Below, one piece after another: positions 34,222-43,865 of a stretch of 64,000 nucleotides of DNA. Location of the stretch: contig JADJXR010000001.1 in the NCBI GenBank assembly GCA_016710285.1, forward strand, positions 3,598,501 through 3,662,500, written 5' to 3'. Source of the DNA: Chlorobiota bacterium (lineage in GTDB: Bacteria > Bacteroidota > Ignavibacteria > OLB7). The notes under the pieces were generated by a model that did not search any database, was not told the origin of the DNA, and saw nothing but the letters and a program-made list of their open reading frames with translations. Every line of letters begins with the position of its first letter. Position 1 is the first letter of the stretch. A program made the position numbers and the translations under genes.

Positions 34222-36855
34222 ATGAAACGTTCTCTCTACTTCCTTGCCATCCTGATCGCCATGATCGTTTGGCCTTCGTCTTCTGGGAAGGCGCAGGTGA
34301 AGGATTCCGTCTATGTAATTGAGCAGTTGGGGCTGAATCCTTACGAGTGCTGCTACGGGTTCATCCTGCAAAGCCGCCAGCCCAAAGGGACCAAGATTGA
34401 TGAGTTCCGCGTGCGGATTATTGAAGGGGATGGCAAGTTCCTTACCGGCCAGTCCAGTTCCCCGTTTCGGTGGCTGGTGTTCCAGGATTACGACAGCGTG
34501 CGCTGGCTGACCAGCACCGCTTCGGCCGAGCTTGACAGCGGCCAGATTGCGCAAGGCTTCAACGTCTGCGCCCGCAACGTTGGCGTGTTGGTGATGGTGT
34601 GGGAGACGCGCTATCTGGAGGAGGTCCGCAGCCGCGACACCATCCGCGTTGTTTGCACGGGGCGCACCGGTTGCGACGAACCGTTCTTCCGCCCAATCCC
34701 CAGCGGATCCATTTGCGCGTTTGATGTTGACCTTATTGCTGGCAACCCAGAGCAGCGTGTCGTCAACGATTTCCATGTTCGGGTTGCAAGCGGCGGGGTG
34801 GCATTCAACACCGCGGCGATTGCTTCGCAGGGGCGGCAGCCTGCCGGGTGGACGCGCTTCAAAACCAAAGCGGACACGCTTAGCTGGCGAACCATCAACA
34901 ACGGCTTGACGCAGCCGCAGTTCGCCGAAGGGTTCCGATTCTTCTTGGATGTACAGCCCGATTCCGCAATCATCATTGAATGGTGGACAACGAACTTCGG
35001 CGAAGTTCTTTGCCGTGGGTTCGACACCTTAGTCTGCGGGCTGCAGGCGCCCGACAGCATCCAGTTCAGCCGCGTTCCGGTCAATGGAGATAGCTGTTGC
35101 TTGGACCTGCAGATGCGGAACACCCACAAACCAAAGTCGAAGTTGAATGGCTTTGCTGTGAAGATCACCACTCCCAAAGCACGCTTTAGCGGAAGCCCAA
35201 TTCCCCCAGCCGGGTGGTCAACCGCCGGGGCCAATGCCGCCGGGGACTCCATCTATTTTTCCACGGCGAACGGGCTGGCTCCCAATCTTGCAGCCTTGTT
35301 CAGGGGGGTCTGCTTCGATAACAACCTCTCCAGCACCGACACCGTGCGGTTCCAGGTGGAGACATTCAGCAGCGGGATCAGCGTCACGAAAGGGACGGGA
35401 TCGCTCTACTGCCAGCGGAAGCTGGTTTTCTGCGACAGCATCAGCGCGACGGTGGATTCCACCTATCCATCGGCGGTTCGCTGCATCCGGTTTGCGGTGA
35501 ACAACACCAATTCCCGAAGTGATGAGATTGAGAGAGTGGTGATGCGGTTCCGCAATGCTGGCACGCCGCGCCGGGTGGTGGCGGCATCGGGACCGGCTGG
35601 GTGGCAGGTGGCGTTCGGGGGGGATTCGGCGGTCTTCTTCGGCAACATTGTTTACCCGGGGGAACGCCTCCCTGGGTTCAGCGCGTGCTTGACGTTGGGA
35701 GACAGCACAACGAAGGACCCGCTTGGCATCTACTGGGAGACCTCCAACACCACGCGGAGCATCTGCCGGGACACGATCAAGGTGAATGCCATTATCACCC
35801 GTGGGTGCGATAACATCAGCGCGACCGAGCTTCCGGCAACCGAGCCGCAGATTGCTTGCTTCAAGGTTTCGCTGAACGCAGCCAACCAGTTCAACAAACC
35901 GGTGACGCGGTTTACGATTGCCATCCCGGGCACGAAGACCATCTTCACCAATGCCACAACGCCAAGCGGGTGGAAGTTGGTGGACGATGCGTTCCCATTG
36001 TTCGATCTTGATTTTGCCGACGGGAATTTGCCAATCGGCGGAACCGTGGCCACCGATGTCTGCTTTAACGTCTCGCAGCTTGGCAAGCCGCCGCTGGCAA
36101 TCCCGGTGGTCTGGACAACCTACAGCGGAACAACGCTGATCTGCCAGGACACCTTGCGAATCGCCTATCAGGGGAATCAGGTGGACCCGGTGTGTGACAC
36201 GATCACCATTGCCAACACCGCAACGGACCCTGAGCAGGGGAAATGCACGTATGCGATTACCATCAAGAATCGGCACAACAATCCAACCGGTCCAATCAAT
36301 GGATTCCGCGTGAAGGTTACGGGGGGGAAGGGAGGCTTTGCCGCTGCCGATGCGGCAGGGGGGGGATGGACAGCAACGGTGGGGCGTAGCGAAGTTCAGT
36401 TTAGCGGAGGAGTGATTCCTGCTGGTGAGGAACGAAGCAGCTTCACCGTGGTGATAGATTCCAGCGACGGCAACCCGGTTCGCATCGAGGCCGTTGCCTT
36501 GACTGACGGCACCCCACGTTGCGCAACCCAGCTGACGGTTTCCTGCCAGCCGCCAACAACGGATGCTCCGTTGGCCGGCGAAGAACCCGCAGGGAAATGG
36601 CTAAGCGTCACCCCGAACCCCGTTGCCCACACAATGGCGGTGGAATACCGCTGGCCAGCGGCTGGAAGGCTGGCCCTCCGTCTTCGCGATGCCACAGGGG
36701 CAACGGTTTTGCAGGAATCGGCGGTGGTGTTGGCTCCTGGGTCGTCATCGCGGTTGCAGCTTTCCACAACCGAACTTCCTTCCGGCATCTACTATCTCAG
36801 CCTTGACGACGGGCGCGCCCCGGCAATAACCCAGCGGGTGGTTGTGGTTCGGTAA
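34222..36855 (+). CDS. Exported Cys-containing repeat protein with T9SS C-terminal sorting domain
   Basis: A signal peptide (YFLAILIAMIVWPSSSGKAQ) leads an 877-residue protein built from about seven ~100-residue beta-rich units. Each carries conserved phrases such as CDSISATVDSTYPSAVRCIR, 'INGFRVKVT' or 'FRVRII', 'GWT..AGGDS..F' and a Cys pair. The C-terminus (LSVTPNPVAHTMAVEYRWPA ... LPSGIYYLSLDDGRAPAITQ) is a T9SS type A domain. Function unknown; likely surface-exposed. Confidence 0.8.
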   Translation: MKRSLYFLAILIAMIVWPSSSGKAQVKDSVYVIEQLGLNPYECCYGFILQSRQPKGTKIDEFRVRIIEGDGKFLTGQSSSPFRWLVFQDYDSVRWLTSTASAELDSGQIAQGFNVCARNVGVLVMVWETRYLEEVRSRDTIRVVCTGRTGCDEPFFRPIPSGSICAFDVDLIAGNPEQRVVNDFHVRVASGGVAFNTAAIASQGRQPAGWTRFKTKADTLSWRTINNGLTQPQFAEGFRFFLDVQPDSAIIIEWWTTNFGEVLCRGFDTLVCGLQAPDSIQFSRVPVNGDSCCLDLQMRNTHKPKSKLNGFAVKITTPKARFSGSPIPPAGWSTAGANAAGDSIYFSTANGLAPNLAALFRGVCFDNNLSSTDTVRFQVETFSSGISVTKGTGSLYCQRKLVFCDSISATVDSTYPSAVRCIRFAVNNTNSRSDEIERVVMRFRNAGTPRRVVAASGPAGWQVAFGGDSAVFFGNIVYPGERLPGFSACLTLGDSTTKDPLGIYWETSNTTRSICRDTIKVNAIITRGCDNISATELPATEPQIACFKVSLNAANQFNKPVTRFTIAIPGTKTIFTNATTPSGWKLVDDAFPLFDLDFADGNLPIGGTVATDVCFNVSQLGKPPLAIPVVWTTYSGTTLICQDTLRIAYQGNQVDPVCDTITIANTATDPEQGKCTYAITIKNRHNNPTGPINGFRVKVTGGKGGFAAADAAGGGWTATVGRSEVQFSGGVIPAGEERSSFTVVIDSSDGNPVRIEAVALTDGTPRCATQLTVSCQPPTTDAPLAGEEPAGKWLSVTPNPVAHTMAVEYRWPAAGRLALRLRDATGATVLQESAVVLAPGSSSRLQLSTTELPSGIYYLSLDDGRAPAITQRVVVVR

Positions 36856-36874
36856 TCGTCGTGCATTGGCAGTT

Positions 36875-36909
36875 CAACGGGGCTACGGTCAGCAACCGTA
36901 GCCCCGTTG
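36875..36909 (+). terminator. Strong hairpin, probable terminator
   Basis: A perfect 15-bp stem, CAACGGGGCTACGGT (36875-36889) with its complement (36895-36909), encloses a 5-base loop 20 bases after the stop codon. The T tail is weak. Confidence 0.7.
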
Positions 36910-37616
36910 TATTGTGAAGAGTTTATGTGTACGATTCTCGGATGTTGTTGTAAAATCAAACAGCCATCAGATGAAAAAAAATCAACAGAAAACGCCGAAA
37001 TTTGCTTAAAAAGAAGGATTCTGGATTGTCAAAAACTTCACCAGGGGTTAAAAAATCGTTGACAACAGGATTTCGGCCATAGTAGTTTTGTATGCTAAAC
37101 GCACGAGCAAGAAACCACGTTAGTGGATGATGAGGCTGGGAATTGGGGCAACTGGATATCGAATGTGTGGCTGAAGGCTTGGGGATACTGGAAGAATCCC
37201 CAATTTTTCGCGAAAATTGCAACACCGCCATCCCATCCCTTCGTTGTTTCTTCGACTTTATCAAAATGACAGAGGCAGGATTGCGCTGCTAAATCACAGC
37301 GTACTCTTGTGAAGAATGGGGGGCTACGGCGTAGATATGGGCGATAATCAGCCACAATGGATGGCACAATGGGGAGCGAAAAGTAGTAGAACAGAAAGTC
37401 TGAGACACTTCTTTTCAAAAGCCGACAAGGTCTATACTTGGGTGGTCGAAATCCAGATTACAAGCATGGCACGGTAATTGATGTGATCTACGTGCAAGTC
37501 TTTACTGGGCTTGTTCAAGACGCACAACATCAATGGGCAATGCCAGTAGAAGAAGCGGCCCTCTGTCTCGGCAGCGTATGGCACCCATCGTAAGAAACAG
37601 ACGGGAGAGCGATTAA
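36910..37616. other. 707-bp gap without a convincing gene
   Basis: The stretch is more AT-rich than its flanks. Two overlapping minus-strand frames (36956-37264 and 37095-37418) lack a start context and any recognisable domain, so I do not call them. It may hold degraded sequence or an upstream control region for the gene at 37617. Confidence 0.5.
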
Positions 37617-38429
37617 GTGAACGTTTTCAAACTGCATAGCTGGCCAACTCCTGTATTGGTTCTGCTATCACTAATGGTCGGAACAGTGGCGTTTGCCCAG
37701 ACTGCTCAAACTGCTCGTTTGGGGTCGGGAACGGAAGCACAGGCAGAGAATCCAACGTTATCAACCCAACGTTCGGGCATCCAATTGATGGGGGTTACGC
37801 CACCATCACCAGGGGTAAGCACTGCACCGATGGTTGATATTTATGGGCACATGGGGGTTGGAACGCTGCAACCGGATATTTCCGCAGCAATTGACATTTC
37901 ATCGGCTCATGCAGGGCTGCTGATCCCGCGATTGACGCAAGCGCAACGGGACTCTATCTATCTCCCTGCAACAACCCTGCTGATCTTTAATCAGACGTCG
38001 TTCCAGTTTGAGTACAACGACAGCACGCCGGTAAACCCACATTGGGTTCCGTTTCTAAACGGGCATTCCATTATCGGGTTCAACATGATTGGAACCGGAA
38101 CAAATCAAGGGCAAACCTTGAATGTGGGGAATGGATCGGTGCTTCAGCCAACTGGCACGGGGATTGTAATTGCTAACCAAATCAATGGGGCAGGGGCGAA
38201 CAAGTTTGCTGGCGCAATACCGATCCCCGACGGAACCACGGATCTTGACATCGCATACACGGGGCTTCAAGCAAATGCAGTGGTTGTGGTCTCCATCAGC
38301 GACCCAACGTTTCCAGGGGTGGTGACAACAACCACCGAAAAAAATCCTGGAATTGGATTTACGGTTCACTTTGCAAGCCCATACCCGGGAACAACCGGAA
38401 CCCTTGATTACGTGGTGATTAACCCGTAA
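37617..38429 (+). CDS. Exported tail-fibre-like hypothetical protein
   Basis: From the GTG at 37617, a signal peptide (LVLLSLMVGTVAFAQ) precedes a low-complexity stretch. Then comes MGVGTLQPDISAAIDISSAH, AGLLIPRLTQAQRDSIYLPA, a phrase common in Bacteroidota tail-fibre-like surface proteins ('IGT..P..SA.LDI.S...G.L.PRmT..qRd.I'). The last ~110 residues form a beta-rich domain ending GTTGTLDYVVINP, similar to the end of the next gene's product. It probably forms or decorates extracellular fibres. Confidence 0.7.
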   Translation: MNVFKLHSWPTPVLVLLSLMVGTVAFAQTAQTARLGSGTEAQAENPTLSTQRSGIQLMGVTPPSPGVSTAPMVDIYGHMGVGTLQPDISAAIDISSAHAGLLIPRLTQAQRDSIYLPATTLLIFNQTSFQFEYNDSTPVNPHWVPFLNGHSIIGFNMIGTGTNQGQTLNVGNGSVLQPTGTGIVIANQINGAGANKFAGAIPIPDGTTDLDIAYTGLQANAVVVVSISDPTFPGVVTTTTEKNPGIGFTVHFASPYPGTTGTLDYVVINP

Positions 38430-38449
38430 TCATCCTTTGAAAATTCTGT

Positions 38450-38852
38450 GAGGTACAGGCACCTGAATTGGCCGTTGAGGAGCAGTCAATTCAACACAGC
38501 AACGGAAGCCTAACCGTTCGCCAAAAAATGGCACAGGGTTTGAGGAAGCCCTACCAACAAGTGCATGAGCGGTGGTAATGTTGAGGAGCATTACCACCGC
38601 CAATGCCCGACGAATCTTGGTACGCGTCGCACAGAAAACACCAAGAATGCAAAGGGGTTTTGAGGAAGCCCCAACGCACACCGCGATTTGGTTGAGGAGC
38701 CAAACAAAGTGTGCACGACGGAACCGGTGATCCGTCGCGAAAGAAGATCACCGGCGAGTTAAGAGGAAACTCAGTCAGTCAACACATATCAACAGTGTGC
38801 TTCGGGCCTTGAGGAGGGTTCAGGCACATTCCAAACACCTTAGGAGGTACAG
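38450..38852 (+). ncRNA. Candidate structured RNA: chain of hairpins with UUGAGGA loops
   Basis: Seven stems carry almost the same loop: 38464-38493 (TGAATTG stem, loop TTGAGGAG), 38535-38552, 38569-38600 (perfect 12-bp stem, loop TTGAGGAG), 38654-38672, 38687-38704, 38756-38772 (loop AAGAGGA) and 38796-38828 (two-part stem, loop TTGAGGAG). Stem sequences all differ while the loop is kept, which is the signature of selection on RNA structure. Other elements are CGACGGA/TCCGTCG (38716-38737), which competes with CCGGTGATC/GATCACCGG (38724-38754), and ACCT-TAGG-AGGT around the next gene's Shine-Dalgarno. It could be a long 5' leader or a separate sRNA. GGA in loops recalls CsrA/RsmA binding sites; that is inference. 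Confidence 0.55.
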
Positions 38853-38855
38853 TCC

Positions 38856-39605
38856 ATGAAGAAGCTTACAACGCTTGTAAGCGCTGCGGCCGCAATTGCC
38901 GTAATCGGTTTCAGCACAGCCAACGCACAGGTAACCACCAGCGAAGTCCGCATCACCAACAGCACTTTCCGTACGTCGCACACCAGCAACGCAACGGCCA
39001 ACCAGACCATGCGTTGGGAGCAATTTAGCGGCACCGGTGGCATTGTTAAAGTTGCGCCAGGCTCGCCAAACGCTATCAGCAACGGAACGGTTGATCTTAG
39101 CAGCACCACCAACGTTAGCAACACACTGGCAACAACCAACGGTGGTACTGGTACAAACAGCCTTCCATCCAATCAAATCCTTATCGGCAATGCTGGCGGT
39201 ACAGCAATCACTGGTTTAGGGAACCTTACCAACGGTCAGCTTCTGATTGGTGACGGCGACGGTATCCCAACCGCCGCAACATTGACCGCCGGTTCAGGCA
39301 TTACCATCACCAATGGTGCCGGAACAATCACCATTGCCAGCAACATCAACGCCACTCAGCTTGGTGTCACAACTACCACGGATTTTGTTGCTGGCCAACA
39401 GAATTATACCGTTACCCCACCAACCGGATTTACTCCATCGTCCAACTCGCGCTTGCTGGTAACTGTGCGCGATGCTAATGATAATGGATTCATTGCCACG
39501 GTGAACACTGTTACTGCTACGGATGCAACAATCCACCTGAGCGGTATCCCACAAGCTGGTGATGTTGCCGGTGGCCGCATCATCGTGCTCTGGCAAAACC
39601 CGTAA
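38856..39605 (+). CDS. Exported tail-fibre-like protein under the structured leader
   Basis: The ATG at 38856 has an excellent Shine-Dalgarno (AGGAGGT, 7 bases upstream), stronger than most in this window. A signal peptide (MKKLTTLVSAAAAIAVIGFS) is followed by Ser/Thr/Asn/Gly-rich repeats. These include LPSNQILIGNAGGTAITGLG and NLTNGQLLIGDGDGIPTAAT, known from phage tail fibres and their bacterial relatives. The C-terminal ~80 residues form the same beta-rich end domain as the product at 37617. It is a 249-residue protein, probably part of an extracellular fibre. Confidence 0.75.
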   Translation: MKKLTTLVSAAAAIAVIGFSTANAQVTTSEVRITNSTFRTSHTSNATANQTMRWEQFSGTGGIVKVAPGSPNAISNGTVDLSSTTNVSNTLATTNGGTGTNSLPSNQILIGNAGGTAITGLGNLTNGQLLIGDGDGIPTAATLTAGSGITITNGAGTITIASNINATQLGVTTTTDFVAGQQNYTVTPPTGFTPSSNSRLLVTVRDANDNGFIATVNTVTATDATIHLSGIPQAGDVAGGRIIVLWQNP

Positions 39606-39662
39606 TCCAGTAACTCTTCCTTCCGCTTTTGTGCGGAGAGAGAAACCGTGAAGGCGTACAAA

Positions 39663-39690
39663 TGGGAGGGGATTGCACTATCCCCTCCCA
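39663..39690 (+). terminator. 11-bp perfect hairpin between fibre genes
   Basis: TGGGAGGGGAT (39663-39673) pairs with ATCCCCTCCCA (39680-39690), loop TGCACT. There is no T run, so it may be an attenuator or an RNA-processing stem rather than a full terminator. Confidence 0.5.
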
Positions 39691-39801
39691 AACGTCCATC
39701 ATGCGGCACACCACGCGACGTTTCACAACCAACGATTCCTCCTCTTCCCTTGATGACGGTGCTTGCCGCTTCGGTTGGCAGTGCCATATCCATTTGCTAC
39801 G

Positions 39802-40491
39802 ATGAAGAACTTTCTTCCCATCTCTCTGCTTCTTCTGTTGTCGGCCATTGTGCTGAGCAACAGTGCTGTTGCGCAGGGTGAGACGATGCGGGAAGTGCGA
39901 ACAATCAAACCTGGACGCTGGGACAATCCAGAAATCTGGGAACGCTGGAATGGAGCCGTATGGACCCCATTGCTTCCTGGCCAATTCCCCGGATGCCCAT
40001 CGTTGAAGCAGGTTCGCGTTGTTATTGAACACCCCGTGGTTCTCCCCTACGGCTACGTCTATCAAGTCTCGCAAGTAGTGGTTGCCACCACTGCTGAAAA
40101 TTTGCAGGTAGATGGAGAACTGATCGCTGATCTATCAAGCGATTACATTGACTCTTCCTATCTCCGGAACGACCCCTCGGTGATTGCCGAGCGGGAGACC
40201 GAGTCGGGGCTGCGTTTGGGTGGGGCATATCCCAATCCGGTGATCGCGAAAAATGGCGCGACCACCCTTGTGAGCTTCACGATTGACCCCGATAAAACGT
40301 ACCAATGGGTTCGTATTAGCTTGTTCAACGAGCGTGGATTAGAGGTCCGCACCGTTGCCGAGTATCCGAACATCCCATCGGGCCGCTACACGCTGAACGT
40401 TGATCTGTCGGACCTCTCATCCGGCAATTACCATGTCGTCCTTGATGCGCCCGGTGTTCGCCGTTCGCGATTAGTCAGCCTTGTGAAATAG
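39802..40491 (+). CDS. Small exported protein with T9SS C-terminal sorting domain
   Basis: From Met at 39802 the signal peptide MKNFLPISLLLLLSAIVLSN is clear. The ~205-residue mature protein begins with a domain containing TIKPGRWDNPEIWERWNGAVW and ends with a T9SS tail (LGGAYPNPVIAKNGATTLVS ... LSSGNYHVVLDAPGVRRSRL). The first part resembles the 'W..p.tW' beta-helix-associated start seen in Bacteroidota surface proteins. The gene is 17 bases upstream of the large fibre gene and probably in one operon with it. Confidence 0.75.
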   Translation: MKNFLPISLLLLLSAIVLSNSAVAQGETMREVRTIKPGRWDNPEIWERWNGAVWTPLLPGQFPGCPSLKQVRVVIEHPVVLPYGYVYQVSQVVVATTAENLQVDGELIADLSSDYIDSSYLRNDPSVIAERETESGLRLGGAYPNPVIAKNGATTLVSFTIDPDKTYQWVRISLFNERGLEVRTVAEYPNIPSGRYTLNVDLSDLSSGNYHVVLDAPGVRRSRLVSLVK

Positions 40492-40517
40492 CCAGAACCT
40501 GTAACCAGATGACCGTT

Positions 40518-43500
40518 ATGAACGCCATATCTCGATCCACAATTCTTGGCCTTGTCGCGCTGTTCGCCACGGCTGGTACGGCAGTGGCCCAGGTGACATC
40601 AGCGTCGAAAATTGTACTGCAGTGCGGGACCAATTTTAATAAGATCACCCTTTCGGCACCGTACAACCCGGTTACGAACTACACGCTGCAATTCCCCAAG
40701 ACTGCTCCGCCAGCGCGTGGCGCGTTTTTATTTGTGGATAGCAGCGGTACGGGGCTGATGGATTGGATGTCGCCTGGTGGTGTCAACGACGTGCTAACGG
40801 TTGATCCGGTAACGGGGTTGCCGAAGTGGCAGTCAAGAACCCTAATTTTTGGCAGCTTGGGCTGGCTGACCACAGGAAATGCTGGCACAAGCCCTTTGCT
40901 CAATTTCTTGGGAACCACCGATGCCCAACCATTGGTCATTAAAACCACCAGCATTGAACGAATGCGGGTTGCTGCCGATGGCAACATCGGTATCGGAACC
41001 AGCAGCCCCGGGCAGTTGTTGGAGGTGAAAGGGGGTAATCTACTCCTTTCCAACGCTGGCACCGCAGCGGAAATGCGGTTTGCTGAACCTTCCCTTAGTG
41101 GTTCAAATTACACGGCCTTCAAAGCACAGGCACAAGGTGTGGATATCACCTACACGCTGCCAAGCACACCGCCTCCATCGAACGGCATGGTGCTTAGCTC
41201 AACCGCTGCTGGGGTCATGAGCTGGGCATCGCCAGCAACCGGAACCGTAACCAGCGTTGGGCTTGCGTTGCCGGCTTCGGTCTTCTCCGTATCGAACTCG
41301 CCAGTAACTGGTTCCGGCACACTAACCGGGGCGTTTGTAAACCAGAACGCCAACACGATTTTTGCTGGCCCAACCAGCGGCGGTGCTGCCGCGCCAACAT
41401 TCCGCGAAATGGTGGCTGCCGATCTTCCCGACCTGGGAACATTGGCTTGGAAATTATCGGGCAACAGCGGCACCACTCCAGGAACCAATTTTGTTGGAAC
41501 CACCGATAACAAAGCCTTTGAAATCCATGTGAATGAAGCCGGATCCGCAACCGGTGGACATCGCCGGGTGATGCGTTACGAACCCAACAGCTTCAGCGCA
41601 AATATCATTGGTGGATACAGCGGTAACAAAGTCAAAAGTACATCGGTGACGGCTGCCATCATTGCTGGCGGTGGAGCGTCTGGAAATGGAAGCTCCGAAG
41701 GATATTCATCCATCACGAACATCAACGAAATCAACGATATTGGCGGTGTGATCAGTGGTGGTATCGGTAATAAAGTTGGGCGTAATAATGGCGATTATGC
41801 CACCGACCATTACGCCACCATTAGCGGTGGATACTACAATCAAGCACTGGCTGGCCACTCCACCATTTCTGGTGGTGAAGGGCACGTGACGAACGGCGAA
41901 TACAGCGTTATCGGTGGTGGATATCGTAACACCGCCGGAACCGATTTCGATTCTAAATTCTCAACAGTAAGTGGCGGCGCAAACAACGAAGCAACCGGGG
42001 TTGGGTCCTTTGTTGGTGGTGGTGGCAACAACACTGCCGATTTCAGTGGCGCACCGGGCAATACTGCAAGCGGCGCAGCTTCCGTTGTTGTGGGGGGCGC
42101 AAACAATCGCGCCAATGGGGAGTACGGAACCGTTGTTGGTGGCTACACCGATAGTGCAGCGGGCGATTACTCCTTTGTGGCGAATGGCGAGTACAACACT
42201 GCTGCCGGCGATTATGCCTCGGTGCTTGGCGGTTCGCGATTGCGGCTTGGTGCCCGCAGCGTTGGCTACAACGGCCAAACCAACACCTCGATGACCACAA
42301 ATATCAGTGGCTCGGATCAGGTGGCCTACTTCGGCGATGTGAATATGTGGTTGGGGAACGTCAACGGAACCGCTCGCGAACTCCGGTTTTACGAGCCAAA
42401 CACCAGCTTCACCTACTCCGGCACAAACTATTCGGCGTTCAAAGCTGGCACACAATCCGCAAACATTACGTATACCCTGCCAACCGCATTGGGAAGCGGT
42501 GGATCCAACTACATCCTTACCGATGCCGCCGGCTCGGGCGCATTAAGCTGGACCCCGGTGGCCTCCCTGTTCGGCAGCAATGCCTGGACCCTGAACGGAA
42601 ACGCGCCAACGGCAGCCTACAACGGAAGCAGTGGCAGTTTCCTTGGGACCACCAACACGCAGCCGTTGGTGATTGCCACAACCAACACCGCAACCGCCCA
42701 GCCAATCCAGTTTATGACCGGCAACAGCGAGCGGCTTCGGATTACCGGCACAGGGTTGATGGGTTGGGGAACAACCTCGCCAGCCTCACAACTCCACTTT
42801 GTCAACGGTGGAAGCGATGAATCGAACGATGTGATTATCGAAGCGGTGAACTCCAACGATGCAAGTGATGGTGGCGAGTTCATCACCCGGCGTGCTCGCG
42901 GAACCACCAGCTCCCGCTCGGCTGTGGACGAGGATGATGACCTTGGTGGAATGAAGTTCTTCGGCTACGATGGTTCCAACTTCTCATCCGGTGCCCAATT
43001 TGATGTACTGGTAGATGGTGATGTCTCATCGGGGGATGTGCCCACACGGTTTGAATTCCAAATGCCAGACGGCACGGTCTATATCAAATCAAGCGGACGT
43101 TTAGGGGTGAACGAATCATCGCCAGATGCACGCTTAGATGTTAAGCAGAACCGAGGGACAGTCGCGGTCTTTAATCGCACTGGCAATGATGGAACCCTGG
43201 TGAGCTTTCAACAGGATAGTTACGAGGAAGGCAAAATCTCTGTCTCTGGCGGCACTGTCTCGTACTCTGGTTTTACCGGTGCCCACTACGCTTGGACCGA
43301 TCAACCGGTTGAGCGTGGGATGCTGGTCTCCATGACGGGCGATAATCGCCACCTGAATGATCGGCAAGAATCAGAAATTATGTACGGCGTGCGCCCAACC
43401 GAGCGCCCGAACGACCCGGCGGTACTTGGTGGATATCTGGCATTATCCGAGCCAGACCAACCGCAAAGCAGCACCAACCCGCAGTTGATTATGGCCGTCG

Positions 43501-43865
43501 GCAACGGCGATATCTGGGTGACGGACAAAGGGGGGGATATCAAGCCGGGCGATTACCTGATAACCTCAACCATCCCCGGCCATGCCATGCGCGACAACGG
43601 AATCTACGACACCAGCTACGTGGTGGCACGTGCCGCCGAAAAAGTTGATTGGTCCACAATTCAGGGCGACCCATCCTATGATGGAGCAAGGCGTGTCAAA
43701 ATCTCTGTCTTCTTTGAGAGCTTTGCAAAAGTGAATAATGGGGTCAGCCGCCAGGATGTGAGCAACCTGAAAAAGGAGCTGGATGCGCTGAAGGAAGAGG
43801 TGAAAAAACTTCGTTCCAGCCTTTACTACGAGAAGCCCCCAGCAACCCCAGGGCTTGGCCAGTAA
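40518..43865 (+). CDS. Large exported fibre protein with YadA-like head repeats and C-terminal coiled coil
   Basis: The signal peptide (TILGLVALFATAGTAVAQ) starts a ~1,115-residue protein (first Met at 40509, second at 40518). The first third has tail-fibre phrases (FPKTAPPARGAFLFVDSSG, NIGIGTSSPGQLLEVKGGN). Residues ~385-600 are a run of YadA-head-like units (YATISGGYYNQALAGHSTIS, EYSVIGGGYRNTAG, GTVVGGYTDSAAGDYSFVAN). The C-terminal region (GNGDIWVTDKGGDIKPGDYL) is followed by a short coiled coil (VSNLKKELDALKEEVKKL), suggesting trimerisation. There is no T9SS tail and no membrane anchor, so attachment must come from a partner. Confidence 0.8.
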   Translation: MNAISRSTILGLVALFATAGTAVAQVTSASKIVLQCGTNFNKITLSAPYNPVTNYTLQFPKTAPPARGAFLFVDSSGTGLMDWMSPGGVNDVLTVDPVTGLPKWQSRTLIFGSLGWLTTGNAGTSPLLNFLGTTDAQPLVIKTTSIERMRVAADGNIGIGTSSPGQLLEVKGGNLLLSNAGTAAEMRFAEPSLSGSNYTAFKAQAQGVDITYTLPSTPPPSNGMVLSSTAAGVMSWASPATGTVTSVGLALPASVFSVSNSPVTGSGTLTGAFVNQNANTIFAGPTSGGAAAPTFREMVAADLPDLGTLAWKLSGNSGTTPGTNFVGTTDNKAFEIHVNEAGSATGGHRRVMRYEPNSFSANIIGGYSGNKVKSTSVTAAIIAGGGASGNGSSEGYSSITNINEINDIGGVISGGIGNKVGRNNGDYATDHYATISGGYYNQALAGHSTISGGEGHVTNGEYSVIGGGYRNTAGTDFDSKFSTVSGGANNEATGVGSFVGGGGNNTADFSGAPGNTASGAASVVVGGANNRANGEYGTVVGGYTDSAAGDYSFVANGEYNTAAGDYASVLGGSRLRLGARSVGYNGQTNTSMTTNISGSDQVAYFGDVNMWLGNVNGTARELRFYEPNTSFTYSGTNYSAFKAGTQSANITYTLPTALGSGGSNYILTDAAGSGALSWTPVASLFGSNAWTLNGNAPTAAYNGSSGSFLGTTNTQPLVIATTNTATAQPIQFMTGNSERLRITGTGLMGWGTTSPASQLHFVNGGSDESNDVIIEAVNSNDASDGGEFITRRARGTTSSRSAVDEDDDLGGMKFFGYDGSNFSSGAQFDVLVDGDVSSGDVPTRFEFQMPDGTVYIKSSGRLGVNESSPDARLDVKQNRGTVAVFNRTGNDGTLVSFQQDSYEEGKISVSGGTVSYSGFTGAHYAWTDQPVERGMLVSMTGDNRHLNDRQESEIMYGVRPTERPNDPAVLGGYLALSEPDQPQSSTNPQLIMAVGNGDIWVTDKGGDIKPGDYLITSTIPGHAMRDNGIYDTSYVVARAAEKVDWSTIQGDPSYDGARRVKISVFFESFAKVNNGVSRQDVSNLKKELDALKEEVKKLRSSLYYEKPPATPGLGQ

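Noticed and set aside
36956..37418. Two minus-strand frames of 102 and 107 residues
   Set aside because: No start context, no domain, and they overlap each other in different frames.
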